Positions 1 to 8,098 of a stretch of DNA of 64,000 nucleotides are shown in pieces. The stretch comes from DASQPR01 sp963724705 (lineage in GTDB: Bacteria; Actinomycetota; Actinomycetes; Mycobacteriales; Micromonosporaceae), in assembly GCA_963724705.1 (NCBI GenBank), contig CAVRVS010000004.1, positions 372,001 through 436,000 on the forward strand, read 5' to 3'. The position numbers were made by a program, and so were the translations under genes. Numbering within the stretch: position 1 is the first letter of the stretch; the number at the start of each line of letters is the position of its first letter. The notes below the pieces were generated by a model. It searched no databases. It saw only the letters and a list, made by a program, of their open reading frames with translations, and was not told the origin of the DNA.

Positions 1-301
1 GCAAGATCGTCAGGATCTGCGGGGTGTAACGAGGGTCCGGGCCGTCGTCAAACGTCAACGCGATCGTACGGGCCGGCGGCCGCGCGGTCGTGATCTTTGC
101 CCCGTCGATGTGTACGACCGGTCCACCGTTGGTGATGGTGGATGGCGCGGCGACGCCGCCGTTCGGCGGCCCGCCCCGTCCGTCGGCAGCTGCGCCGACC
201 GCGTAGCCGTGGAAGGACAGCACGCCGATCAGTGCCAGGAGAAACAGCACGAGCAGGACCCAGTGGGCGCGTACCTGCCGTGCCGCTGGTGATGTGGCCA
301 C
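1..301 (-). CDS. Polysaccharide deacetylase (NodB domain), C-terminus outside window
   Basis: This is the N-terminal 100 codons of a membrane-anchored or secreted polysaccharide deacetylase that would remove acetyl groups from cell-envelope or extracellular polysaccharide. Translation from GTG at 301 gives a short basic leader, one hydrophobic segment (about residues 14-32, signal anchor), a Gly/Pro-rich linker, then the NodB signature ALTFDDGPDPRYTPQIL. The two Asp of FDDGPD are the catalytic base and first metal ligand in carbohydrate esterase family 4. The start follows the stop of the upstream membrane gene by two bases, so the pair is probably one operon. The remaining His ligands lie beyond position 1. 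The family call is firm; the substrate is unknown. Confidence 0.85.
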   Translation of the reverse strand, partial: MATSPAARQVRAHWVLLVLFLLALIGVLSFHGYAVGAAADGRGGPPNGGVAAPSTITNGGPVVHIDGAKITTARPPARTIALTFDDGPDPRYTPQILTIL

Positions 302-303
302 AT

Positions 304-744
304 TCAGCCCTTGCTGTGGGTCGGCCTAGTGGTCGGCGATCGTCCGTTGTTCGGGTGTGACCGTGACGGGCCCGGCGTTGCCGACGGGCCGGGCGTCGCC
401 GACAAACTGGGCGTTGGTGACGGAGCAATAAGTGGCGTCGGTGTGGGCTTGCCGGCCGTCGACGTCGCGCTCGGGCGGGTGGCCGACGGCGACGCAACCG
501 GGGGACGGCGCGAGGAGTCGGCGTTCTGGCGACTGTGTCCAGGGAGCCCCGGAAGTACTGCACCGGAACCGCCCATTAGGCCGACGACGAGCGTGACGAG
601 CGTGATCACCAGCAGTACTCCTGCGCCGGCACCGGTTATTACCAGGACGCTGCGACGACGGCTCGCGGAATCCACGAACACCGGCTCGGTCGGTGTCGCG
701 GTGTGCCTGCCATGGTATTGATCTGGTCGTCGCGGGCCGTGCAT
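304..744 (-). CDS. Small membrane protein with Ser/Thr/Pro-rich tail, partner of the deacetylase
   Basis: 146 aa. An N-terminal basic segment with a PVFVDSASRRR stretch leads into one strong transmembrane helix (about residues 46-70, rich in Val, Leu and Ile). A roughly 75-residue tail follows, made almost only of Pro, Ser, Thr and Ala, which suggests an extended wall-spanning region. I chose ATG at 744 because the open frame upstream of it has no protein-like composition. From memory, short proteins with an FVDSSGRR-type start often precede polysaccharide deacetylase and glycosyltransferase genes in actinomycetes; the context fits that. Function unknown. It ends two bases before the deacetylase start. 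Confidence 0.6.
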   Translation of the reverse strand: MHGPRRPDQYHGRHTATPTEPVFVDSASRRRSVLVITGAGAGVLLVITLVTLVVGLMGGSGAVLPGLPGHSRQNADSSRRPPVASPSATRPSATSTAGKPTPTPLIAPSPTPSLSATPGPSATPGPSRSHPNNGRSPTTRPTHSKG

Positions 745-1198
745 GATGCGTGTCCGTTCGTTCGATGGTCTGACCGCAGGCGGTCGAACGGCTGGTGCGT
801 GTTGGCCACTCGCAGGGCCGGGATCGTCGGTGCCCGGTGGATCAGGGTCGCCGCCGGTTACCGTATGTGGCTGGAACGTTGCCCGACTGTGATGTTGACC
901 CGCCGTGCTCGGCGGGGGCTGCGGTTGCGGGGTATTGAGGAACACGTGCGTGTCGAGGTGCACGGGCATATCGACGCGCGAATGCATGGTACGGCTCGGG
1001 TGGTCCGGCTTGGCTGAGGGGTGCCGCTGCCTCGCAGCAGTCGCCCACCACGCCGAACGTCGGGCTGCTTGATCCCCCGCCCGACCGTCGCCGTGGTCGC
1101 GACGTGACGGGCCAGTCTCGGCGTCGCTCGTTCCCGTTAACGCTGGCCCGCATGCATCGCCTCGGGTGTCCCTCGATCGGTAATGCAACACTGCCGGC
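745..1198. other. Non-coding stretch
   Basis: About 450 bases between two minus-strand genes. The open frames here have Arg/Pro/His-rich, shadow-like composition and no ribosome-binding site. I see no hairpin or repeat I would defend. Confidence 0.4.
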
Positions 1199-2143
1199 TC
1201 AACTGATGGCGGCGACAGCGTCGACTACCAGGTCCCAGAAGCCGTCAACGTCGAGTTTGGTCGCCACCTGGGTGTTGTGCTCGCGGCCGTACGCGTCGCG
1301 AAAGTCTGTCACGGTCATGCCGTAGGTCAGGGTGCCCTTGAGCTCCACGCCGACGTACGCATCCTCGGTCGTCAGCAGCGCCGGGTTGATCACGTACGCA
1401 ACGGCGCACGGGTCGTGCACCGGCGGGGCATCGAGGCCGGTGACGTTCTTGTAGGTCGACCCGAAGAAGGTCAGCAGCTCCACCACGATCTTCGACAGCG
1501 GGGTGCCCAGTGCGGCGAACCGCTCCACAACAGCGTCCGTGGCGCCCGCCTGGTGGGTCAGGTCGAGGCCGACCATCGTGACCTTCCAGGGAGCGTCGAA
1601 AACGGCGGCGGCCGCCTCAGGATCGGCGAATATGTTGAACTCCGCCGCCGGCGTCGCGTTGCCCCGCGTGTAGGCGCCGCCCATGAGCGAGACGTGGCGG
1701 ACGCGCTCCACGATGGCGGGCTCACGCCGCATGGCCATCGCGATGTTCGTCAGCGGCCCGACCGGGACCAGCGTGATCTCGCCCGGCTCCGCGGCCATGA
1801 CGGTCTCGACGATGAGGTCGACCGCGTGACGCGGGTCGAGTTCGACCGTCGGCTCAGGGAAGGCCGGACCGTCCAGGCCCGTCTCGCCATGGATCTGCGC
1901 GGCGACGATCTGCTGTCGCACGAGCGGCCCGGCGCAGCCAGCGGCGACCGGCACGTCGGTGATTCCGGCGACGGTGCACATTCGCAGGGCGTTGCGTGTC
2001 ACCTTGGACAGCGTCTGGTTGCCGGCAACCGTCGTGAGGGCGACCAGCTCGATCTCCGGGTTGCCGTGGGCCAGCAGGATCGCGATGGCGTCGTCGTGGC
2101 CTGGGTCGCAGTCCAGGATGATCTTTTGGGGCATGGGTTTCAT
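1199..2143 (-). CDS. Inosine/uridine-preferring nucleoside hydrolase
   Basis: 314 aa, full length for the IUNH family. It hydrolyses the N-glycosidic bond of ribonucleosides to base and ribose for salvage, in the cytoplasm. The N-terminal DCDPGHDDA (residues 11-19) supplies the Asp cluster that binds the catalytic Ca2+. A conserved VGPLTN segment follows at about 127, NIFADPEAA provides the Asn/Glu sugar contacts, and HDPCAVAYV near residue 247 carries the active-site His and the distal Ca2+ Asp. All signature residues are present, so it should be active; base preference cannot be read from sequence. It stands alone, with about 400 bases of non-coding DNA upstream. Confidence 0.93.
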   Translation of the reverse strand: MKPMPQKIILDCDPGHDDAIAILLAHGNPEIELVALTTVAGNQTLSKVTRNALRMCTVAGITDVPVAAGCAGPLVRQQIVAAQIHGETGLDGPAFPEPTVELDPRHAVDLIVETVMAAEPGEITLVPVGPLTNIAMAMRREPAIVERVRHVSLMGGAYTRGNATPAAEFNIFADPEAAAAVFDAPWKVTMVGLDLTHQAGATDAVVERFAALGTPLSKIVVELLTFFGSTYKNVTGLDAPPVHDPCAVAYVINPALLTTEDAYVGVELKGTLTYGMTVTDFRDAYGREHNTQVATKLDVDGFWDLVVDAVAAIS

Positions 2144-2561
2144 CTCCGTTCGGACTCGGGGGGCGTACGGCGCTCTACGCCGGCCAGGTGCGTGCTGATC
2201 TGCCGGTCGTCAAGCCTTCGCATACAGCGACGGCATCACTTCATCGACTCGGGGCCAGCCGTCGCTGCCGCTCACGCACGATCTGCGGTTGATGTGCCGG
2301 CCCGATCGCCGGGAGGCCAGGACGTGGATCGAGCGCCGAGCCAGTCGGGGGGCTCGACATCATATGCACCGCTATCTCGAGGGGGACGCAGGGTTCGGCC
2401 GCATGTTTGCATCATCTCAGAGGCCGTACTGATCATCCGATCTGCCGCGGACCTAGGAACTGTGCCGGTTCTTCGGCGGAGTGGTCGCCGGGCTCGCGGG
2501 GGAATGGGTGGGGTGGCTCGGTAGCGGCGGCTCTCCCGACTCGATGGGACGGAGACGCGCG
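2144..2561. other. Non-coding stretch
   Basis: About 420 bases between the nucleoside hydrolase start and the stop of the sigma factor gene, both on the minus strand. It must hold the hydrolase promoter, but I cannot point to a convincing -35/-10 pair, and no open frame looks real. Confidence 0.35.
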
Positions 2562-3500
2562 TCAGCCCGTCGTCCAGGGCCGGAGTTTCTCGGGGTTGCG
2601 TACGACCCAGATGTGTTTGATCCGGTCGCCTGCGACCTCGAACGCGAACACCGTAACCGTGATGCCGTCTTGCTCAGCGACCAGGCCGGGCTGGCCGTTG
2701 ACGGTGCGTTCAAGGAACGTCATGTTGGTGGGTGCCCGGTTGGCGATTTCGATCCAGGCGTTTGCGATCTGCTCGCCGCCTTCGATCGGGTGCAGGAAGG
2801 TAGTGGCGAGACCACCGCCGTCGCCGGTCGCGATGGCGGCGGGGTCGAGCAGGCCGATGAGTGCGTTGATGTCCTTGGCTTCCCATGCCTGCTTGAAGTC
2901 TCTGACGATGCCGGCCCGTTGGGCTGTCGGGGCAGTGGGAGCCTGCCCGGCGCGGATGCGGCGACGGGCCGAGGTGGCCAGTTGGCGGCAGGCCGCGGGC
3001 GTGCGGCCGACGATCTCAGCGATTTCAGCGAAGGAGTAGCCGAAGACGTCGTGGAGGATGAACGCGACGCGCTCGGCCGGCGTCATCGATTCGAGCACGA
3101 CGAGGAACGCCATGCTGACCGACTCGTCCAGGGTGACCCGGTCGGCCGGGTCGACGGTGGTCCCGCCCGGCCGCGCGGTGCTCCACTGCGGATGTTCTGG
3201 TAACGGTTCTGGGATCCAGTCACCCACGTAGGTCTCTCGCCGGGCCCGGGCGGAGCTGAGCAGGTTGAGGCAGATGCGGCTGGCGACCGTCGTCAGCCAT
3301 GCGCCGGGAGATGCGATGGCTTCCTGTTGCTGTTGAGACATCGCATACCAGCGGGCGTACGTCTCCTGGACGGCGTCCTCGGCCTCGACCAGCGAGCCCA
3401 GGAGTCGGTAAGCGAGATTGAGCAGCTGACGCCGCTCGTTCATGATCGCGTCCAGGCCCGGGTCGGGCCGGCCGTCTCCTGGACCGGATCGTGTGGTCAT
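2562..3500 (-). CDS. ECF sigma factor, ECF41 (SigJ-like) type with SnoaL-like C-terminal domain
   Basis: 312 aa. Sigma region 2 lies at about residues 20-90 (LLNLAYRLLGSLVEAEDAVQETYARW), followed by region 4 (ESMTPAERVAFILHDVFG then SFAEIAEIVGRTPAACRQ). After these comes an approximately 110-residue SnoaL-like domain in place of a separate anti-sigma factor. Two short ECF41 hallmarks are visible: WIPEP in the region 2-4 linker (WLPEP in the group) and NPEKL near the C-terminus (NPDKL in the group). In ECF41 the C-terminal domain regulates core binding from within the protein. ATG at 3500 follows a GAGGGAG site. The divergent neighbour is an FMN reductase, a plausible target since ECF41 genes usually adjoin redox enzymes. 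Confidence 0.9.
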   Translation of the reverse strand: MTTRSGPGDGRPDPGLDAIMNERRQLLNLAYRLLGSLVEAEDAVQETYARWYAMSQQQQEAIASPGAWLTTVASRICLNLLSSARARRETYVGDWIPEPLPEHPQWSTARPGGTTVDPADRVTLDESVSMAFLVVLESMTPAERVAFILHDVFGYSFAEIAEIVGRTPAACRQLATSARRRIRAGQAPTAPTAQRAGIVRDFKQAWEAKDINALIGLLDPAAIATGDGGGLATTFLHPIEGGEQIANAWIEIANRAPTNMTFLERTVNGQPGLVAEQDGITVTVFAFEVAGDRIKHIWVVRNPEKLRPWTTG

Positions 3501-3562
3501 GGTGCCGGATGCTCCCTCGCTCGCGTCTGCCCTTATCAGTTCGACAAGACACCGCACCGGAA

Positions 3563-3587
3563 TGTGAGGCTGGCGAGTCGCCTCACA
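3563..3587. promoter_or_regulatory. Perfect inverted repeat between divergent sigma and reductase genes
   Basis: TGTGAGGC (3563-3570), 9-base spacer, GCCTCACA (3580-3587): an 8-bp perfect dyad midway between the two start codons (3500 minus, 3659 plus). Its position suggests an operator shared by both genes. It could also hold a -35-like TCACA element for the ECF sigma factor, but spacing to the nearest CGT is off, so I do not assign a promoter. Confidence 0.45.
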
Positions 3588-3658
3588 ATCTGGATGGCTG
3601 TGTTGTCGTACTGCTGAGACGAACACATCATCCAGCGACCAGAACAGGAGAATCTGTC

Positions 3659-4234
3659 GTGATCAGGATCGGCATCATCCTCGGCAGCACCCGCCCCAAC
3701 CGCAACGGAGAACAGGTCGCCAAGTGGGTATATGACATCGCATCGCCCCGTAGCGACGCCACGTTCGAGCTAGTCGACCTGCGCGACTACCCGCTGCCGC
3801 ATCTGGATGAGCCGCTGCCGCCGTCGATGGGCCAGTACCAGAACGAGCACACCAAGCGGTGGGCCGACACGATTGCCTCGTTCGACGGGTTCGTCATAGT
3901 CACCCCCGAGTACAACCACTCAACCTCGGGAGTGCTCAAGAACGCCCTCGACTACTTGTACGCCGAGTGGAACAACAAGGCGGCTGGGTTCGTGTCCTAT
4001 GGCTTCGTGGGCGGTGCCCGGGCGGCTGAGCACCTGCGGCTGGTCTGCGGTGAACTACAGATCGCCGATGTACGCCACCAGGTCGCGCTGTCGCTGCTGA
4101 CCGAATTCGAGAACTACACCGTCCTTAAACCGAGCGACCACAACACCGCCGCCCTGGACACACTGCTGGACCAGGTTGTCGCCTGGAGCACCGCGCTCGC
4201 GCCGCTGCGCACCGCCGCTCCAGCCCGCGCCTGA
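3659..4234 (+). CDS. NADPH-dependent FMN reductase (flavodoxin-like fold)
   Basis: 191 aa. It reduces FMN or a quinone-like substrate with NAD(P)H. The N-terminus IGIILGSTRPNRNGEQVAKW is the glycine-rich phosphate loop that binds the FMN phosphate. VTPEYNHSTSGVLKNALDYLY is the family signature that contacts the isoalloxazine ring and dimer interface, and GFVSYGFVGGARAAEHLR follows it. GTG at 3659 is chosen because AGGAG sits eight bases upstream and the preceding in-frame sequence is not protein-like. It is transcribed away from the ECF41 sigma gene. Physiological acceptor unknown. Confidence 0.9.
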   Translation: MIRIGIILGSTRPNRNGEQVAKWVYDIASPRSDATFELVDLRDYPLPHLDEPLPPSMGQYQNEHTKRWADTIASFDGFVIVTPEYNHSTSGVLKNALDYLYAEWNNKAAGFVSYGFVGGARAAEHLRLVCGELQIADVRHQVALSLLTEFENYTVLKPSDHNTAALDTLLDQVVAWSTALAPLRTAAPARA

Positions 4235-4324
4235 GCAGCGCAGGCCCGTCGCATCGGTTCGTCACGATCCAAGTACGCGTTGACGGACGCTCGGGCCCGT
4301 CCACGACTCATCCGAGTGCGGTAG

Positions 4325-4624
4325 ACGCGTGCGGACCGTACGTCCATTGGGGTATCGCCGTTTCAACCCTCGTACGACGACGGAGCGCGCGCCGTCTACC
4401 GGGCCACACCGCGCTGGCGCGGGATCGCCCTCAGCACGGTCGGGTTTGCGATCGCGGGGTTCCTGGTCGGTCTCAGCATTACGGCAAGCAGTGGCGATGT
4501 CGCAAACCTCGCGTATCACGCGACCGTCCTACCTCTACTGATCGCGACGTTCGTCATCGCGCTGCGCACCCGTGCGTTATCGACGGGGTCGCCCGCTGCG
4601 CCGCCGATGCGCGCAGACTGCTAG
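4325..4624 (+). pseudogene. Start-less open frame, possible remnant of a two-helix membrane protein
   Basis: Reading from the in-frame stop at 4322 gives about 99 codons ending in TAG at 4622. Residues YDDGARAVYRATPRWRG precede two clear hydrophobic segments (IALSTVGFAIAGFLVGLSI and LAYHATVLPLLIATFVIAL). The amphipathic/hydrophobic pattern is protein-like, yet the frame contains no ATG, GTG or TTG upstream of the first helix. It may be a decayed gene or one whose start was lost to an indel. Function unknown. Confidence 0.3.
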
Positions 4625-4701
4625 GCAGGGACGGCGCGTACCCAGATCTTGGCGACTTCGCCATCGACATGGGTCTTGCCCCTGAGCGGTACCTCAGTCC
4701 C

Positions 4702-5925
4702 TCAGGCCGCGGGGATCAGGCCGTGCGGGTCGAGTACGAACTTCTTGGCCATGCCGTGGTCGAAGTCGGTATACCCCTTCGGCGCCTTGTTCAGCGGGAT
4801 CACCGTCGCGTTGACGTTACGGGCGATAGAGGTGCGTCCGCTGAAGATCGCGGACATGAGCTGCCGGTTGTATCGCATGACCGGGCACTGTCCGGTAGTG
4901 AACGAGTGCGACTTGGCCCAGCCTAGACCGAGCCGGATCGACAGCGAGCCTTGCTTGGCCGCCCTCGTGTGCGCGCCGGGGTCGCCGGTGACGTAGAGCC
5001 CCGGTACGCCCAACGCGCCGCCGGCCCTGGTCGTCTCCATCAACGAGTTCAACACGCTGGCCGGCTCCTCGTCGCCCGCGTGCGCGCCGTGCCCGTGCGC
5101 CTCGAAGCCAACGCAGTCGACGCCGCAGTCGACCTCCGGCTCGCCGCGCAGGATGTGCGCGAGCTGGTCGCGCGGTTCGCCGTCGGACACATCGATGGTC
5201 TCGCAGCCGAAGCTGCGGGCCTGCTCCAGGCGGTCCTTGTTGTTGTCGCCGACCACGACGATCGCCGCGCCGAGCAGAAACGCCGATGTTGCGGCGGCCA
5301 GCCCAACCGGTCCGGCGCCGGCAATGTACACAGTGGACCCGGTGGTGACGCCGGCGGTGACGCATCCGTGGTATCCGGTGGGGAAGATGTCCGACAGCAT
5401 CGTCAGGTCACGGATGCGCGCCATCGCCTCGTCCTTGTCGGGGAACCGCAGGGCGTTCCAGTCGGCGTACGGCACCATGACGTACTCCGCCTGCCCGCCC
5501 GGCCAGCCGCCCATGTCGACGTAGCCGTAGGCTCCGCCGGGCCGATCCGGGTTCACCCTCAGGCAGATCCCGGTCTTGCCCTCCTTGCAGTTGCGGCACC
5601 GTCCACATGCGACATTGAACGGTATGGACACCAGGTCTCCGACGCCCAGGGTCTCGACGTCGCGGCCTTTCTCGACCACCTCGCCGGTGATCTCGTGCCC
5701 GAGCACGAGCCCAGTCGGCGCCGTGGTACGGCCACGCACCATGTGCTGGTCACTGCCACAGATGTTGCTGGACACCACCTTGAGGATGACGCCGTGCGGG
5801 CACTGACGGTTGGCGTTGCCCTTCGGCACCCCCGGCCCGTCCTTGAGTACGAGTTCCGGATAGTCGATCGACTCCACCGACACAGTGCCCGCACCCTGGT
5901 AGACGACTGCCCTGTTGCCTGCCAT
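4702..5925 (-). CDS. fdhA: Zinc-dependent dehydrogenase, glutathione-independent formaldehyde dehydrogenase type
   Basis: 407 aa, matching the FdhA/PDH branch of medium-chain dehydrogenases (about 400 aa), which oxidises formaldehyde to formate with tightly bound NAD+. The catalytic zinc site is SSNICGSDQH (Cys) with GHEITGEVVEKG (His-Glu). The structural zinc lobe is the four-Cys motif CGRCRNCKEGKTGIC. The Rossmann motif is GAGPVGLAAA (about residue 180), preceded by DIFPTGYHGCV typical of this subfamily. ATG at 5925 lies 14 bases after the stop of the GlcG-like gene with a GGGGGCGG site between them, so the two form an operon. Formaldehyde is the family substrate; other aldehydes cannot be excluded. 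Confidence 0.88.
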   Translation of the reverse strand: MAGNRAVVYQGAGTVSVESIDYPELVLKDGPGVPKGNANRQCPHGVILKVVSSNICGSDQHMVRGRTTAPTGLVLGHEITGEVVEKGRDVETLGVGDLVSIPFNVACGRCRNCKEGKTGICLRVNPDRPGGAYGYVDMGGWPGGQAEYVMVPYADWNALRFPDKDEAMARIRDLTMLSDIFPTGYHGCVTAGVTTGSTVYIAGAGPVGLAAATSAFLLGAAIVVVGDNNKDRLEQARSFGCETIDVSDGEPRDQLAHILRGEPEVDCGVDCVGFEAHGHGAHAGDEEPASVLNSLMETTRAGGALGVPGLYVTGDPGAHTRAAKQGSLSIRLGLGWAKSHSFTTGQCPVMRYNRQLMSAIFSGRTSIARNVNATVIPLNKAPKGYTDFDHGMAKKFVLDPHGLIPAA

Positions 5926-5939
5926 CGGTCCGCCCCCGG

Positions 5940-6350
5940 TCACATTCCGCTCGCGGCCGCTTCCGCCACGGCCTGGTCCTGCTTGCCGTCGCCACCACTG
6001 ACGCCGACCGCGCCGACGACGGTTCCGTTGCTCACCAGCGGTACCCCACCAGCGAAGATCATGATCCTGCCGCCGTTGGAGCCCTGAATTCCGTAGAACT
6101 GGTGACCCGGCTGAGCGTTCGGCGCCAACGCGTCGGTGGCGATGTCGAAGGCCCGAGCGGTGAACGCTTTGTTGATCGAGATGTCGACGCTCCCGATCCA
6201 AGCGCCGTCCATGCGCTCGTGCGCAATCAGGTTTCCGCCCACGTCGACGACCGCGATGTTCATCGGCTGGCCGAGATCGCGAGCAGCATCCTCGCCGGCC
6301 GCGATCACCCGCCGGGCGTCCTCCAGGCTTGCGCTCTGCTGTTGCCTCAT
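5940..6350 (-). CDS. GlcG/HbpS-like heme-binding domain protein
   Basis: 136 aa, spanning the whole GlcG/HbpS fold. Recognisable segments are LEDARRVIAAGEDAARDLGQPMNIAVVDVGGNLIAHERMDGAW, then SINKAFTARAF, GGVPLVSNGTVVGAVGVSGG and the C-terminal QDQAVAEAA helix. Members form oligomers and bind heme or cobalamin-type cofactors, or assist oxidoreductases encoded next to them. There is no signal peptide here, so this copy should be cytosolic. ATG at 6350 is the second of two tandem ATGs and has the better distance from the GGGGG site. It is first in the operon with fdhA, which suggests a helper role in aldehyde oxidation; that is inference. Confidence 0.8.
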   Translation of the reverse strand: MRQQQSASLEDARRVIAAGEDAARDLGQPMNIAVVDVGGNLIAHERMDGAWIGSVDISINKAFTARAFDIATDALAPNAQPGHQFYGIQGSNGGRIMIFAGGVPLVSNGTVVGAVGVSGGDGKQDQAVAEAAASGM

Positions 6351-6670
6351 CATGACCCCCGCTGAGTTATGGGGGGCACATGCCGCTGCGACTGGCGCAC
6401 CACGGCTCGAGTCGAGCACGTCAAGTCAACGCGCGACGGCACAGCCGCCGTGCTCAGCGGGCACGTACCCTGCGATTGTGCTGACGCGCAACGCTACCTC
6501 GGCCGGCCAGCCCGGTATTGCCGTTTCCCGTCTTCGACCCGGCCACTGCCCATGAGAACAACTGGAGGGTTCGGATGCCGGTGAAAGTGCTCAGCGACCG
6601 CAGGCGTAGTCGATCTCTTCCTGGCGTCTAATCGGGGTCGAATCGTCTGGGTTCTGGGCCTGCGGTGGGC
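6351..6670. other. Non-coding stretch
   Basis: About 320 bases holding the promoter side of the glcG/fdhA pair and the tail of the VOC gene. No convincing gene or hairpin seen. Confidence 0.35.
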
Positions 6671-7021
6671 TTACGCGTCCTGGATGAAGCCGATCACGTT
6701 ACCCTCCGCGTCGATGACCGCGCCGACTTGGCGGCCGCCGCCGACGTCGTGGACCTCCTGCTGCACCGCGCCGCCGGCGTCGAGCACGGCGCGCATGCCT
6801 GCGTTGATGTCGTCGACGTGGAAGAACGCGGTCGTGCCGGTCATCGCTTGGCTGTCGTGGCCGTTCGGTACGAGGCCGATCTGCTGCCCGTCGATGTCGT
6901 AGCCGATGTAGTACGGACTGTCGGCCGTCGGCTCAGCGCCGAGCAGGCGGGTGAACAACTCCTTGGCCTTGGCCGGGTCTCGAACGGGGTAGAGAATCGT
7001 CTTCACGCCGGTGGTTGTCAT
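6671..7021 (-). CDS. VOC (glyoxalase/bleomycin-resistance fold) protein
   Basis: 116 aa, a single vicinal-oxygen-chelate module. The sequence opens VKTILYPVRDPAKAKELFTRLLG, the usual first beta-alpha unit. It continues with YYIGYDIDGQQIGLVP, the second-half start TTAFFHVDDINAGMRAVLDAGG and closes with DAEGNVIGFIQ. One module suggests dimerisation to form the active site. The ribosome-binding site AAGGAG is ideally spaced before ATG 7021. Substrate not predictable; monocistronic. Confidence 0.85.
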   Translation of the reverse strand: MTTTGVKTILYPVRDPAKAKELFTRLLGAEPTADSPYYIGYDIDGQQIGLVPNGHDSQAMTGTTAFFHVDDINAGMRAVLDAGGAVQQEVHDVGGGRQVGAVIDAEGNVIGFIQDA

Positions 7022-7231
7022 GGTCTGCTCCTTTGTCGGGCTGGACTGTGTTGTCGACGCAGATCACGCTACGTGGCCGGGTGCACGCCTGCTTCTTCAT
7101 TCCTGATCGATCGGGCATCCAGTCCAACGTCGTTCAGTCAGTGGCAACAGTCGGCATCATGAGCCCGAGCTGGGCGACGGCCCCATGCTGAGGCCGCCGC
7201 GAAGAATGGGCGTGTGGAAGCGTCACGTGTG

Positions 7232-7858
7232 TCAGTCAGTCGACTGACCGCATCCGGTGTAACGCCCGTCGGCGAGGTCATTGAAATGCGCGCGCAACTT
7301 GTGCCCGCCGTCGTATCCGATGACAAACACGACCGGGTCGGGGATCGCGCAGGCCGCTCGTGTCACCACCTTCGCCGAGACCCACAAGGTGGCGTTAGCC
7401 TGCAGGGCGGCCGCCGGTGGCTGTGCCGAGACGTTGTTGGTCCCGCATGGCCCCCAAAAGCTAGCCACCAGGTGGAAACGCGACCCAGGCGGTAGCTCGA
7501 CAATCATTTCGTCGAGGTTGACCGGATGTCCGGTGTGGTTGACGACTTGAAGGCCGATCGACAGCGCAGTGCCTTGCTGCGTCGAGCACGTCACGCCGGT
7601 CGATGTGAGCGCACTGACCGCAGGCGTTTCGCTACGCCCAGCCGGCGGGAGTGGCGCGTCGGCTGGGCTGTGGCGATCGCCGATCACGTACCCGATGCCG
7701 CCGCCCGCGACAAGGAGCACGATCCCGACCACGAGACGCCAGCGGAAGGGGCGATTGATGGGGCGGCGCTCCGATGGCGGCGGACCACCCATGTCGATGA
7801 CTTTCGCATCGTCTGGTGCCGCTGGCGGGTCGGAACGTGGCGGCTCGTCGGAGCCCAT
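7232..7858 (-). CDS. Hypothetical membrane-anchored protein
   Basis: 208 aa of unknown family. A Pro/Asp-rich cytoplasmic head of about 40 residues precedes a single transmembrane helix (LVVGIVLLVAGGGIGYVIG, about 43-61). The remaining 140 residues should be extracytoplasmic and include three Cys and a beta-rich pattern (LSIGLQVVNHTGHPVNLDEMIV) suggestive of an immunoglobulin-like sandwich. There is no Shine-Dalgarno sequence before ATG 7858. TAGACT (7871-7866 on the minus strand) ends seven bases upstream, where a -10 element would place transcription start on the ATG, so it may be leaderless. Confidence 0.65.
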   Translation of the reverse strand: MGSDEPPRSDPPAAPDDAKVIDMGGPPPSERRPINRPFRWRLVVGIVLLVAGGGIGYVIGDRHSPADAPLPPAGRSETPAVSALTSTGVTCSTQQGTALSIGLQVVNHTGHPVNLDEMIVELPPGSRFHLVASFWGPCGTNNVSAQPPAAALQANATLWVSAKVVTRAACAIPDPVVFVIGYDGGHKLRAHFNDLADGRYTGCGQSTD

Positions 7859-8024
7859 GCGTTTGAGTCTAGTTTTGCGAAGGTTCGGATGATTCCCATC
7901 AATGATCGACGGCGAATCCGGAAGGGTTAACACCGATCGTGGTAAGCACCGCGCCGCGGTCCCGCCACCACGTTTGTCCGGCCGGGCGGTGGCTCCCAGA
8001 GTCCGTACGCGGCTGACCGCGGGC

Positions 8025-8041
8025 TGCAACAAGTGGTTGCA
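8025..8041. promoter_or_regulatory. ArsR-type operator 1 (TGCAAC-N5-GTTGCA)
   Basis: Perfect 6-5-6 palindrome TGCAAC-AAGTG-GTTGCA. It overlaps the predicted -35 element of the operon that ends in an arsR gene, and an identical dyad recurs 40 bp downstream. Confidence 0.75.
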
Positions 8042-8065
8042 TGTTGTCCGGCGGGCGACTAGAGT
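8037..8065 (+). promoter_or_regulatory. Sigma-70-like promoter of the YCII-SRPBCC-arsR operon
   Basis: TTGCAT (8037-8042), 17-base spacer, TAGAGT (8060-8065). The -35 lies inside operator 1 and the presumed start site falls inside operator 2, so a repressor on either dyad would block polymerase. Confidence 0.6.
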
Positions 8066-8081
8066 GCAACCATTAGTTGCA
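8065..8081. promoter_or_regulatory. ArsR-type operator 2 (TGCAAC-N5-GTTGCA)
   Basis: Perfect palindrome TGCAAC-CATTA-GTTGCA with the same half-sites and spacing as operator 1. It sits between the -10 element and the AGGAGG ribosome-binding site of the first gene. Confidence 0.75.
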
Positions 8082-8098
8082 GATCGCAGGAGGCTCAG

